Below are positions 1 to 6,736 of a stretch of 25,356 bases of DNA, in pieces (the stretch's first letter is position 1; each line of letters opens with the position of its first letter). Below the pieces are notes generated by a model. That model had not been told where the DNA came from. It was given only the letters and a program-made list of their open reading frames with translations, and made no database searches. This DNA is from Solimonas sp964507195 (GTDB lineage Bacteria > Pseudomonadota > Gammaproteobacteria > Nevskiales > Nevskiaceae): assembly GCA_964507195.1 (NCBI GenBank), contig CAZDPA010000047.1:1-25356 (forward strand), in the 5' to 3' direction. The position numbers were made by a program, and so were the translations under genes.

Positions 1-1
1 G

Positions 2-100
2 GCCAAGACCGGCCAGATCGGCGACGGCAAGATCTTCATCTACGATCTCGACCAGACGGTGCGTATCCGTACCGGCGAATCGGGGATCGACGCCGTCTAA
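2..100 (+). CDS. glnK: Nitrogen regulatory protein P-II (GlnK/GlnB family), C-terminal end only
   Basis: Only the last 32 codons are in the window; the gene runs in from the left. The visible tail reads TGQIGDGKIF followed by VRIRTGESG, which is the conserved C-terminal P-II signature (GDGKIF strand, then the RIRTGE segment). P-II proteins are small trimeric sensors of nitrogen and energy status that bind ATP/ADP and 2-oxoglutarate; GlnK types plug the AmtB ammonium channel. The T-loop that carries the uridylylation tyrosine is outside the window, so GlnK and GlnB cannot be told apart from motifs. The GlnK call rests on the amtB gene further along in the same orientation. A strong terminator follows 23 bases after the stop, so this gene ends its own transcript. 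Confidence 0.85.
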   Translation, partial: AKTGQIGDGKIFIYDLDQTVRIRTGESGIDAV

Positions 101-123
101 GACGAGCGAACATATCCACCGAC

Positions 124-153
124 CCCGCTGATCACCGATCAGCGGGTTTTTTT
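124..153 (+). terminator. Rho-independent terminator of the P-II gene
   Basis: A perfect 10-bp stem, CCCGCTGATC (124-133) pairing with GATCAGCGGG (137-146), has a 3-nt loop and is followed by seven T residues (147-153). It lies just after the P-II stop codon and should end that transcript efficiently. Confidence 0.93.
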
Positions 154-300
154 GTATCCGGATTCCGTGGTTGATACCTCCGCGCGGCGGGATGCTCCCT
201 GAGCCACTCCCGCAGGGCAGCGTTCATGCGCGTCTGCCAGCCGGGGCCGGCAGCGCGGCAGGACATGCAACACCGCGCCGTCAGAACTCGCTCGTGTACG
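132..300 (-). pseudogene. Remnant of a BrnA-type antitoxin gene
   Basis: On the minus strand the frame across about 192-251 encodes GPGWQTRMNAALREWL, which closely resembles the C-terminal DNA-binding segment of BrnA-family antitoxins (a pattern like GxGYQTRINAxLRxW). Upstream of that segment the frame has no recognisable antitoxin sequence, and the reading frame then runs straight into the MITE at 386-585. Downstream it reads through into the P-II terminator before a stop at 132-134, so both ends look lost. No BrnT toxin is visible. I read this as a decayed gene rather than a working antitoxin. The family assignment is from memory of the motif; the truncation is seen directly. Confidence 0.5.
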
Positions 301-385
301 TCCAGTACACCACGCTCCTTCTTCCTTGCGCTGCGCCAAAACGGTCTCCGTCTCAGGTCTTCGGCACGAAGACGCCATAGCGTTA

Positions 386-585
386 CTGAGCAGTCAGTAA
401 TTTTGACGACAGATTGTGCAGGCTGAGAGGCCCTCACCCCCACCCCTCTCCCGGAGGGAGAGGGGATCTCTTCCCTTCCCCCGCTGGGGGAAGGTGGCGC
501 GTAGCGCCGGATGAGGGTGCTTACAAGCGTAGCGAGCTTACCGCTTGTCTTGCATCTCGTGTCCCCTTGATTACTGATTGCTCAG
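386..585. mobile_element. 200-bp MITE-like element with TA duplication
   Basis: The ends are 16-bp terminal inverted repeats: CTGAGCAGTCAGTAAT at 386-401 and the complement of CTGAGCAATCAGTAAT at 570-585, with one mismatch. Each end is directly flanked by TA (384-385 and 586-587), the target duplication typical of IS630/Tc1-mariner elements. There is no open reading frame for a transposase, so it would have to be moved in trans. The interior holds a structured core (430-518) and a further imperfect hairpin with arms 523-529 and 542-548. A partial inverted copy is at 24389-24523. Element boundaries are seen directly; the transposon family is inferred from the TA. Confidence 0.75.
430..518. repeat. 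Structured core of the MITE: closing stem with three hairpins
   Basis: A closing stem, GCCCTCA (430-436) with 512-518, surrounds three consecutive hairpins, each with a 3-nt loop: a 10-bp stem (443-452/456-465), a 9-bp stem (474-482/486-494) and a 5-bp stem (496-500/504-508). The same fold can be drawn in the inverted copy near 24390-24480. Core sequences of this CCCTCACCCC...CTCTCCC type are, from memory, common between genes in many proteobacteria. Confidence 0.75.
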
Positions 586-594
586 TAACGGGCC

Positions 595-1017
595 CTAGGT
601 GGCAGGTGACCACGGATTGATGAAAGAAACCATGCCAGCGAAGTCAACTTCGTTGCGCGTGACGACCTTCAGCTGATGATGCAGCGCCGTTGCGGCGATC
701 AGAGCATCGCGCTCGGATCGAGGCTGTGGCTGGTGCAAAGCCGCGCACCGCAACGCGACCGGCAAGCTGACATCGAGGATGCGCCCTGCGAAGGCCGGCA
801 TCACGAAGTTGTCCATCCACGTGCGCAAGATCGAATGCTGAGCGGGGTCTCGCTTCGCCACGGCTCCAATGCCAATCTCCAGTTCCATCACCGAGATGAC
901 GGAAAGGTAGAGCGCAGAGCTTGGAACGGCCTTTGCCCACTCGGCGACATTCGGGTCGGCCCGCCCTGCGCGTACCTTGCGCAGTTCCAACACAACGTTG
1001 GTATCGAGCAAGAACAC
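595..1017 (-). CDS. vapC: VapC-type PIN-domain ribonuclease toxin
   Basis: This is a 140-residue PIN-domain protein, the usual size for VapC. The acidic residues expected to hold the catalytic metal are present: D5 in the N-terminal FLLDTN, E45/E47 in VMELEIG, D104 in SERDALIAAT and D125 in RNEVDF. VapC toxins cleave specific RNAs (often initiator tRNA or rRNA) and are neutralised by the neighbouring antitoxin. The start is a GTG at 1017, immediately after the antitoxin stop at 1018-1020 with no spacer, so translation is probably coupled. The stop (595-597) lies nine bases from the right end of the MITE. All key residues are intact, so the toxin is probably functional. Its RNA target cannot be read from the sequence. 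Confidence 0.9.
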   Translation of the reverse strand: MFLLDTNVVLELRKVRAGRADPNVAEWAKAVPSSALYLSVISVMELEIGIGAVAKRDPAQHSILRTWMDNFVMPAFAGRILDVSLPVALRCAALHQPQPRSERDALIAATALHHQLKVVTRNEVDFAGMVSFINPWSPAT

Positions 1018-1269
1018 TCAGTCGAACGCGGCCACACGCGCCGTTGCGCCGCTCTTCGCCGGCTGTTCGAACGGCACGTCTTCGATGCCTGGCATCCCGA
1101 GCAGATCAGCGATATTCGCATGGCTGCCGAGCAGCGCCTTGTAGTGTGAGATCGACATCAAGACGTGGGATGGCTGTCCGCGATCAAGGATGAAGACAGG
1201 CTCTGCCTGGGCGTCGCGCTTGGCGCCCGCCGTGTCCTGATTGAAGTCTCTGGCGGTGATCGCTCTCAT
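1018..1269 (-). CDS. Phd/YefM-family antitoxin of the VapC toxin
   Basis: This 83-residue protein starts RAITARDFNQD, the typical beginning of the Phd/YefM DNA-binding fold (usual motif: short strand, then xxxAReNL/F). It continues with PVFILDRGQPSHVLMS, the conserved second strand of that family. The C-terminal part, with GIEDVPFEQP, would be the flexible toxin-binding tail. Phd-type antitoxins both neutralise the toxin and repress their own promoter. The gene is directly upstream of vapC in the antitoxin-first order. A palindrome overlapping a good promoter lies 27-37 bases upstream of the ATG and fits autoregulation. I see no strong Shine-Dalgarno sequence; GGGG a few bases upstream is the best candidate. 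Confidence 0.88.
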   Translation of the reverse strand: MRAITARDFNQDTAGAKRDAQAEPVFILDRGQPSHVLMSISHYKALLGSHANIADLLGMPGIEDVPFEQPAKSGATARVAAFD

Positions 1270-1295
1270 GGCTACCCCGAAATGGCAGAAGGTGA

Positions 1296-1306
1296 CTACA
1301 TTGTAG
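1296..1306. promoter_or_regulatory. Palindromic operator candidate for the toxin-antitoxin operon
   Basis: CTACATTGTAG is a perfect palindrome around a central base. It covers the -10 element of the predicted minus-strand promoter, where a bound Phd/VapC complex would block RNA polymerase. The role is inferred from position. Confidence 0.5.
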
Positions 1307-1328
1307 AAACATTAGTAGAATTTGTCGA
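1300..1328 (-). promoter_or_regulatory. Sigma-70-type promoter for the phd-vapC operon
   Basis: On the minus strand a -35 box TCGACA (1328-1323) is followed after exactly 17 bp by a -10 box TACAAT (1305-1300). Five of six bases match the consensus in each box. Transcription would start near 1293, a short distance before the antitoxin ATG at 1269. Confidence 0.65.
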
Positions 1329-1436
1329 TCCGGGACGGCACCCGTGTGGAGGATGTCACCCAGCCACCGAGGGGTCGAGTTAATCGGTCGGTCGCGCCTT
1401 ACCTGGCCGTAAATCTCGTGGCATCTCAGCGATCGA

Positions 1437-1458
1437 CATAGCGTTAACAGGCCCTGGG
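1437..1458. repeat. Right direct repeat flanking the toxin-antitoxin module
   Basis: The sequence starts catagcgttaac and continues into aggccctggg. It matches the MITE-split sequence at 376-385 plus 588-599 in 20 of 22 positions. It lies beyond the promoter side of the toxin-antitoxin operon and 80 bases before the first polysaccharide gene. Confidence 0.55.
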
Positions 1459-1538
1459 GATTCACTCCGCATCTGGGGGCGGCTCAATGGTGACCAAATG
1501 TCAGTCACAATAGCCCCTCGGATGTATTCGGTAACGGA

Positions 1539-3554
1539 ATGACGCAATTCACGCTAACCCTCAGGGGGAAGCTCGTGGTCTGGCTGGTCTCCATGGGGGC
1601 CAGAGGGAAACTTGCGACCGTGCTGTTCGTGGATTGCATTGCTCTTGCTGCCGCGGCCTTGCTTGCGACTCTACTGACTGAGGGGATCGGGCCGGATGTT
1701 GCCGAAGACGGCTCGGTGGCAATCATTGAGGTCCCGCTGATCACCGTCGCCGCTTTGTACGCCCTCGGTGCGTATCGCGCGGTCGTTCGCTTTATCGGCT
1801 CGGAGTTTATTGAGCGAAGCGCGCTGGGCCTGCTGCTCGCGGTACCGCTGATAGCCGCACTCATTGGAGCCAAAGATGGGGTCGCCCCGGCATGGCAGAC
1901 ATTGGCGGCTTTTTTTGTTTTGGCACATGTCACGCTGACGATGACCCGGCTCGCGGCGCGCCGGTTCCTCAATTTGGGGCAGTTGCGCGGCACCGAGGCC
2001 CGCGTGCTGATCTATGGCGGCGGAGACGCTGGCGCGCAAATGGCAGCCGCGCTGCAGATGCGGGGTCGCTATCGTCCCGTCGGTTTTATTGACGACCGAT
2101 TCTCGCTGCATGGGCGGACCATCCTCGGATTGCCGGTGTACTCGCGAACGCAGCTGGCGCATCTCAAGGCGCGCGGCAAGTTCGAACATATCCTGCTGGC
2201 AATTCCGTCGTTAACGCGGCAAAGGCGACGCGAGATTCTGGAAAGTCTCGCGTCACTGGCCGTGCGCGTTCTGGTTGTCCCCAACCTGGAAGACATCGCC
2301 AGCGGCAGAAAGCAGATTGACGATATCCGTGAAGTTCAGATTGAAGACCTTCTGGATCGCGATCCGGTTGAGCCGATCGAAGAACTGCTCAAGCTCTTCA
2401 TCCATGGCAAGTCGGTCATGATCACGGGGGCGGGAGGCTCCATCGGCTCAGAGTTGTGCCGCCAGGCGGTGAAGCAAGGCGCGCGCAAACTGGTGATGTT
2501 CGACATGTCCGAAGTGGCCCTTTATGAGATCGACCGGGAGCTTCACGGACTTGCCAGCCACTGCGCCATCGTGCCGGTGCTGGGCTCCGTGCTCGATTCG
2601 CGCGCGCTTTCGCAGGCAATGAGCGTCCATGAAGTGGAAACGGTGTATCACGCCGCCGCTTACAAACACGTCCCCCTGGTCGAAAGCAACATCGTCGCCG
2701 CAGTGAACAACAATGTGTTCGGCACGCTGCACGCCGTGCAGTGCGCTGTAAAAGCGGGGGTCAGGAATTTTGTCCTGATCTCCACCGACAAAGCGGTACG
2801 CCCGACCAACGTGATGGGTGCATCAAAGCGGGTGTGCGAGCTGATCGTGCAGGCGCTGGCAGAAGTCAGTCCGCAGATGCGCATGTCCATGGTCCGTTTC
2901 GGCAACGTGCTGGCTTCCAGCGGTTCTGTGGTCCCGCTGTTCCGCGAGCAGATTCTGCGCGGCGGCCCTGTGACCGTCACGCATCCAGACGTCACGCGGT
3001 ACTTCATGACGATCCCCGAGGCCGCCGAGCTGGTCATCCAGGCCGGCGCCATGGGCCGACACGGCGAGGTTTTCGTTCTGGAGATGGGTCAGCCGGTCAA
3101 GATTCGCGAACTCGCCCAGCGGATGATTCATCTCTCTGGCTTGGAGATTCGAGAACCCAGAACCGGCGTAGGCGATATCGAGATCGCCTATACCGGCCTG
3201 CGCCGCGGCGAAAAGCTGTACGAAGAATTGCTGATCGGCAGCAATCCCGAATCGACGCAGCATCCACGAATCTTCAAGGCCAGCGAAGCCATGCTGTGCT
3301 GGGCAGAGCTGAAGCCCGCTCTGGAAGGCATTCATCAAGCCCGGGACGCCTATGCCGAATCGGACGTGATCCGAGTCCTGACGCGGCTGGTTGCCGGATT
3401 CATCCGAGAGGGCCATGAGGATGCCGGCCGACGAGGTGCGCCTCCCTTCCCGCTGTCCAGTGAGCCTGCCTCCAAGGAGAGGAAGCTGCCCGAAGGCACC
3501 ACCAGCATCTTCGTGGACACTCCCGCCCCGGCAGGGAAAATCGTGGCGCACTAG
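1539..3554 (+). CDS. Membrane-bound UDP-GlcNAc 4,6-dehydratase (PglF/WbpM/FlaA1-like)
   Basis: This 671-residue protein has the two-part architecture of the long WbpM/PglF dehydratases. The first 130 or so residues contain several hydrophobic segments (for example 24-47 and 63-80) that anchor it in the inner membrane. A first Rossmann domain has YGGGDAG at 159-165. The catalytic SDR domain has GAGGSIG at 297-303. The usual YxxxK pair is replaced by M426-x3-K430 in NVMGASK, as is normal for this family. The enzyme converts UDP-GlcNAc into the 4-keto-6-deoxy sugar. Here the likely next step is the aminotransferase at 17289, since no WbpV/WbpK-type reductase is visible. It opens the locus, and a 177-bp gap separates it from the next gene. 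The last 60 or so residues, rich in Pro and Ser, are probably disordered. Confidence 0.93.
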   Translation: MTQFTLTLRGKLVVWLVSMGARGKLATVLFVDCIALAAAALLATLLTEGIGPDVAEDGSVAIIEVPLITVAALYALGAYRAVVRFIGSEFIERSALGLLLAVPLIAALIGAKDGVAPAWQTLAAFFVLAHVTLTMTRLAARRFLNLGQLRGTEARVLIYGGGDAGAQMAAALQMRGRYRPVGFIDDRFSLHGRTILGLPVYSRTQLAHLKARGKFEHILLAIPSLTRQRRREILESLASLAVRVLVVPNLEDIASGRKQIDDIREVQIEDLLDRDPVEPIEELLKLFIHGKSVMITGAGGSIGSELCRQAVKQGARKLVMFDMSEVALYEIDRELHGLASHCAIVPVLGSVLDSRALSQAMSVHEVETVYHAAAYKHVPLVESNIVAAVNNNVFGTLHAVQCAVKAGVRNFVLISTDKAVRPTNVMGASKRVCELIVQALAEVSPQMRMSMVRFGNVLASSGSVVPLFREQILRGGPVTVTHPDVTRYFMTIPEAAELVIQAGAMGRHGEVFVLEMGQPVKIRELAQRMIHLSGLEIREPRTGVGDIEIAYTGLRRGEKLYEELLIGSNPESTQHPRIFKASEAMLCWAELKPALEGIHQARDAYAESDVIRVLTRLVAGFIREGHEDAGRRGAPPFPLSSEPASKERKLPEGTTSIFVDTPAPAGKIVAH

Positions 3555-3680
3555 GCAATCGCGGTCTCGACATTTTCCCCCTGTAAGAAGATATACCTGC
3601 GGCGCGTTCGAGGCGCACGGGGCGCGAAGGTGAGGGGTAGAGCGCGCGGGATATGAGGCACTAACCCTAGACTCAGAGCG

Positions 3681-3710
3681 TGGACAATCAATAGTGGTTG
3701 TTCAAATGAT
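3681..3710 (+). promoter_or_regulatory. Weak candidate promoter ahead of the GlcNAc3NAcA genes
   Basis: TGGACA (3681-3686; five of six consensus bases) and AATGAT (3705-3710; four of six) are separated by 18 bp in the 177-bp gap before the dehydrogenase gene. An imperfect inverted repeat (ACAATCA, 4-nt gap, TGGTTGT) overlaps the spacer and could be an operator. The evidence is positional only. Confidence 0.3.
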
Positions 3711-3752
3711 CGAAATTCCAGAACATCTTTAATGTTGGGACGCGCATTACTT

Positions 3753-5051
3753 ATGGACTTATCGAACAAAACCATCGCCGTGATCGGCCTGGGCTATGTC
3801 GGATTGCCGTTGGCGGTCGAGTTCGGCAAACATCGTCCTGTCGTTGGGTTCGATATCAATAAAGCCAGAATTGCCGAGCTTCAGAGTGGGCAGGACAGCA
3901 CGCTTGAAGTGACGGGCGAAGATCTCAAGAAAGCCGCTCATCTTCGTTACAGCCATACACTGGAAGACCTCAAGAACTGCGACGTCTTCATCGTGACCGT
4001 CCCCACGCCGGTCGATCAGGCCAACCGCCCCGATATGACACCGCTGGTGAAAGCCAGCGAAACCGTCGGGCGGGTGCTGAAGGATGGTGCGGTGGTGATC
4101 TACGAATCCACGGTCTATCCGGGCGCCACCGAAGAGGTCTGCGTACCTGTACTGGAGAAGTTCAGCGGCAAGACCTTCAACAAAGACTTCTTCTGCGGGT
4201 ACAGCCCTGAACGCATCAACCCGGGAGACAAGATCAATACCCTGAGCACGATCAAGAAGATCACCAGCGGCAGCACACCAGCAGTGGCTGCTGCCGTGGA
4301 TGCCCTCTACAAGCAGATCATCACGGCGGGCACGTGGTGCGCCAGCAGCCTCAAGGTTGCCGAAGCGGCCAAGGTGATCGAGAACTGCCAGCGCGACCTG
4401 AATATCGCCTTCGTCAACGAGCTGTCGGTGATTTTCGAGCGCATCGGGATCGACACGCTGGAAGTGCTGGAAGCAGCAGGCAGCAAGTGGAACTTCCTGC
4501 ATTTCCGGCCGGGCATGGTCGGCGGTCACTGCATCGGTATCGATCCGTACTACCTCACTCACAAGGCCGAGCAACTGGGATATCACCCCCAGGTCATCCT
4601 GGCGGGGCGGCGCATCAACGACAACATGGCCCGCTACGCAGCTCGCAACATGATCAAGCGCATGCTGCAGAACGGTATCGACGTGGCACGTGCCCGCGTC
4701 GGCGTGATGGGTATTACCTTCAAGGAAAACTGCCCCGACATCCGCAACAGCAAGGTGGCGGATCTGGTTCGGGAACTGCAGCAGTGGAACGTCAATGTAG
4801 TGGTTGCCGACCCTTGGGCGGATCCGAAGGAAGTCCAGCACGAATACGGCATCAACCTGGGCCATATCGGGCCGGACCAGAAGGTCGACAGTCTGGTGGT
4901 GGCCGTCGGCCATCAAGAGTTCCGTGAACTAAGCCCCGCCCAGCTCTGGGCTTGCTGCAACGACGCGCATCAGCCCGTCATTGGCGATCTCAAAAGTCTT
5001 TTTGATCGTCACGCGCTGGCGGATGCGGGATTCACCGTATTTCGCCTTTGA
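3753..5051 (+). CDS. tviB: UDP-N-acetylhexosamine 6-dehydrogenase (TviB/WbpO/WbpA type)
   Basis: The protein oxidises C6 of a UDP-HexNAc to the uronic acid with two NAD+. The 432-residue product starts near an NAD-binding VIGLGYVGLPLA. It carries the family signature GYSPERINPGD, a lysine helix (SLKVAEAAKVIEN) and the catalytic cysteine C260 in GGHCIGIDPYY. The C-terminal domain has GITFKENCPDIRNSK. These motifs are typical of the TviB/WbpO branch of the UDP-glucose/GDP-mannose dehydrogenase superfamily. The following three genes fit the WbpB-WbpD-WbpE steps, so UDP-GlcNAc to UDP-GlcNAcA is the expected reaction. I chose the ATG at 3753 because the protein then begins MDLSNKTIAVIG; an in-frame ATG at 3732 would add seven residues. 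Confidence 0.93.
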   Translation: MDLSNKTIAVIGLGYVGLPLAVEFGKHRPVVGFDINKARIAELQSGQDSTLEVTGEDLKKAAHLRYSHTLEDLKNCDVFIVTVPTPVDQANRPDMTPLVKASETVGRVLKDGAVVIYESTVYPGATEEVCVPVLEKFSGKTFNKDFFCGYSPERINPGDKINTLSTIKKITSGSTPAVAAAVDALYKQIITAGTWCASSLKVAEAAKVIENCQRDLNIAFVNELSVIFERIGIDTLEVLEAAGSKWNFLHFRPGMVGGHCIGIDPYYLTHKAEQLGYHPQVILAGRRINDNMARYAARNMIKRMLQNGIDVARARVGVMGITFKENCPDIRNSKVADLVRELQQWNVNVVVADPWADPKEVQHEYGINLGHIGPDQKVDSLVVAVGHQEFRELSPAQLWACCNDAHQPVIGDLKSLFDRHALADAGFTVFRL

Positions 5052-5082
5052 TCAGCCCTCGTTTGCCCAGCTATTAGTCGAG

Positions 5083-6147
5083 ATGGCAGTGAAAAATACT
5101 TCCCCGATCGTCGATCGAAAAATCCGTCTGGCCCTGGTCGGGTGCGGACGCATTGCCAACAATCACTTCGGCGCCATCGAAGGCCACGCGGGTGACGTTG
5201 AACTGGTCGATGTCTGCGATGTAGATCCGGCGGCACTGGCGGCCGCGGTGCAGCGCACCGGAGCGAAAGGCCATGCTGGGCTCAATGGATTGCTGGCCAC
5301 GACCAATGCCGATGTCGTGATCCTGACCACCCCCAGTGGCTTGCATCCCCAGCAGGCGATCGAGGCGGCGCAGAGTGGTCGCCACGTCATCACCGAAAAG
5401 CCGATGGCCACCCGCTGGGAAGATGGCCTCGCCATGGTGAGAGCCTGCGACGAGGCGGGCGTGCAGCTGTTCGTGGTCAAGCAGAATCGTCGCAATGCGA
5501 CTCTGCAGCTGCTGAAGGCGGCGGTAGAGCAGAACCGCTTCGGGCGCATCTACAGCGTGGCTCTGAACGTGTTCTGGACCCGGCCGCAGGAGTACTACGA
5601 TACGGCCAAGTGGCGTGGCACCTGGGAGATGGACGGCGGCGCCTTCATGAATCAGGCCAGCCACTACATCGACCTGCTCAACTGGCTGATCGGTCCTGTT
5701 GAAAGCGTGATGACCTACACGGGCACGCTGGCGCGCAACATCCAGGCGGAGGACACCGGCGTTTCCGCGATTCGCTGGCGCAATGGCGCGATGGGCACAC
5801 TCAACGTCACGATGCTCACGTATCCCAAGAATCTGGAAGGCTCCATCACCATTCTCGGCGAGAAGGGTTCAGTGCGCGTGGGCGGTGTGGCGGTCAATGA
5901 AATCCAGACTTGGGAATTTGCCGACAATCGGCCAGAGGACGAAGAGATCAAGGTGGCCAGCTACGCCACCACCAGCGTCTACGGCTTTGGCCACCCGCTG
6001 TATTACGACAATGTCATCAAGACGCTGCGAGGGCAGGCCATCGCTGAAACCGATGGTCGCGAAGGGCTCAAGAGTCTGGAGCTGCTCGTGGCCATGTACA
6101 TGTCGGCACGTGAAGGCCGCCGTGTCGCCCTGCCCCTGAGCTACTGA
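5083..6147 (+). CDS. wbpB: UDP-GlcNAcA 3-dehydrogenase, Gfo/Idh/MocA family (WbpB/WlbA-like)
   Basis: This 354-residue Gfo/Idh/MocA oxidoreductase has the N-terminal NAD-binding fingerprint LVGCGRIANNHFG, the conserved EKPMATRWED with the catalytic-site lysine, and a C-terminal domain with GGAFMNQASHYIDLLNW. In the WbpB/WlbA pathway such an enzyme oxidises C3 of UDP-GlcNAcA to a ketone for later amination. The role is assigned from the neighbours: a 6-dehydrogenase before it and an N-acetyltransferase and aminotransferase after it. The ATG at 5083 is preferred: the frame is open back to 4981, but that would overlap the preceding gene and add 34 residues with no family resemblance. The GRIANNH N-terminus looks more like WlbA than P. 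aeruginosa WbpB. Confidence 0.88.
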   Translation: MAVKNTSPIVDRKIRLALVGCGRIANNHFGAIEGHAGDVELVDVCDVDPAALAAAVQRTGAKGHAGLNGLLATTNADVVILTTPSGLHPQQAIEAAQSGRHVITEKPMATRWEDGLAMVRACDEAGVQLFVVKQNRRNATLQLLKAAVEQNRFGRIYSVALNVFWTRPQEYYDTAKWRGTWEMDGGAFMNQASHYIDLLNWLIGPVESVMTYTGTLARNIQAEDTGVSAIRWRNGAMGTLNVTMLTYPKNLEGSITILGEKGSVRVGGVAVNEIQTWEFADNRPEDEEIKVASYATTSVYGFGHPLYYDNVIKTLRGQAIAETDGREGLKSLELLVAMYMSAREGRRVALPLSY

Positions 6148-6148
6148 G

Positions 6149-6736
6149 ATGGCGATCACCGTTCACCCCAGCGCTGTTGTCGACGAAGGAGCTCAGATCG
6201 GCGCGGGCTCTCGTGTCTGGCACTTTGTGCACGTCTGCAGCGGTGCGCGCATCGGCAGGGGCGTATCGCTGGGCCAGAATGTCTTCGTCGGCAACAAGGT
6301 CGTTATCGGCGATCACTGCAAGATCCAGAACAACGTCTCGGTCTACGACAATGTCACGCTCGAAGAAGGCGTGTTCTGTGGCCCGAGCATGGTATTCACC
6401 AACGTATACAACCCGCGCTCACTCATCGAGCGCAAGAACGAATACCGCGACACCTTGGTAAAGAAGGGTGCAACGCTGGGTGCCAACTGCACCGTGATCT
6501 GTGGTGTAACGATTGGCGAATTCGCCTTTGTCGGCGCGGGCGCGGTCATCAACAGGGACGTGCCCGCATACGCGCTGATGGTGGGCGTGCCCGCTCGGCA
6601 GATTGGCTGGATGAGCGAGCATGGCGAACAGCTCAAACTGCCAGTCACCGGTACAGGTGAAGCGATCTGCGAACACAGCGGCGCTCGGTACGTGCTGACT
6701 GGCAATCAACTGAACAAACTGGAAGCGTCACAGTAA
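6149..6736 (+). CDS. wbpD: UDP-sugar 3-N-acetyltransferase, left-handed beta-helix (WbpD/WlbB-like)
   Basis: The 195-residue protein is built of hexapeptide repeats (IGAGSRVWHFVHVCSGARIG, and later GANCTVICGVTIGEFAFVG), which form the left-handed beta-helix of trimeric acyltransferases. The segment VFTNVYNPRSLIERKNEY is characteristic of WbpD/WlbB-type enzymes that acetylate the 3-amino group of UDP-GlcNAc3NA using acetyl-CoA. It starts one base after the upstream stop codon, and its own TAA overlaps the ATG of the next gene, so the three genes are tightly coupled. As in other such clusters, the acetyltransferase precedes the aminotransferase although it acts after it. Confidence 0.9.
   Translation: MAITVHPSAVVDEGAQIGAGSRVWHFVHVCSGARIGRGVSLGQNVFVGNKVVIGDHCKIQNNVSVYDNVTLEEGVFCGPSMVFTNVYNPRSLIERKNEYRDTLVKKGATLGANCTVICGVTIGEFAFVGAGAVINRDVPAYALMVGVPARQIGWMSEHGEQLKLPVTGTGEAICEHSGARYVLTGNQLNKLEASQ

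Larger units (their letters stand above)
376..599. repeat. Left direct repeat flanking the toxin-antitoxin module, split by a MITE
   Basis: The repeat is in two halves, 376-385 (catagcgtta) and 588-599 (acgggccctagg), separated by the MITE and one copy of its TA duplication. Joined, they match 1437-1458 in 20 of 22 positions, in the same orientation. The stop codon of vapC (595-597) lies within the right half. The reconstruction assumes that the MITE inserted at a TA. Confidence 0.55.

Noticed and set aside
1488..1506. Inverted repeat GTGAC...GTCAC ahead of the first polysaccharide gene as an operator
   Set aside because: The arms are only five bases and no convincing promoter is next to it, so chance is a sufficient explanation.
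3759..4916. A 385-codon minus-strand frame opposite the 6-dehydrogenase
   Set aside because: The plus strand encodes a full, motif-complete dehydrogenase; the antisense translation shows no domain and mirrors GC codon bias.
5517..5526. A GGCGGTAG sequence resembling the RfaH ops element
   Set aside because: It lies inside the Gfo/Idh gene, not in a leader upstream of the locus, and no JUMPstart context surrounds it.
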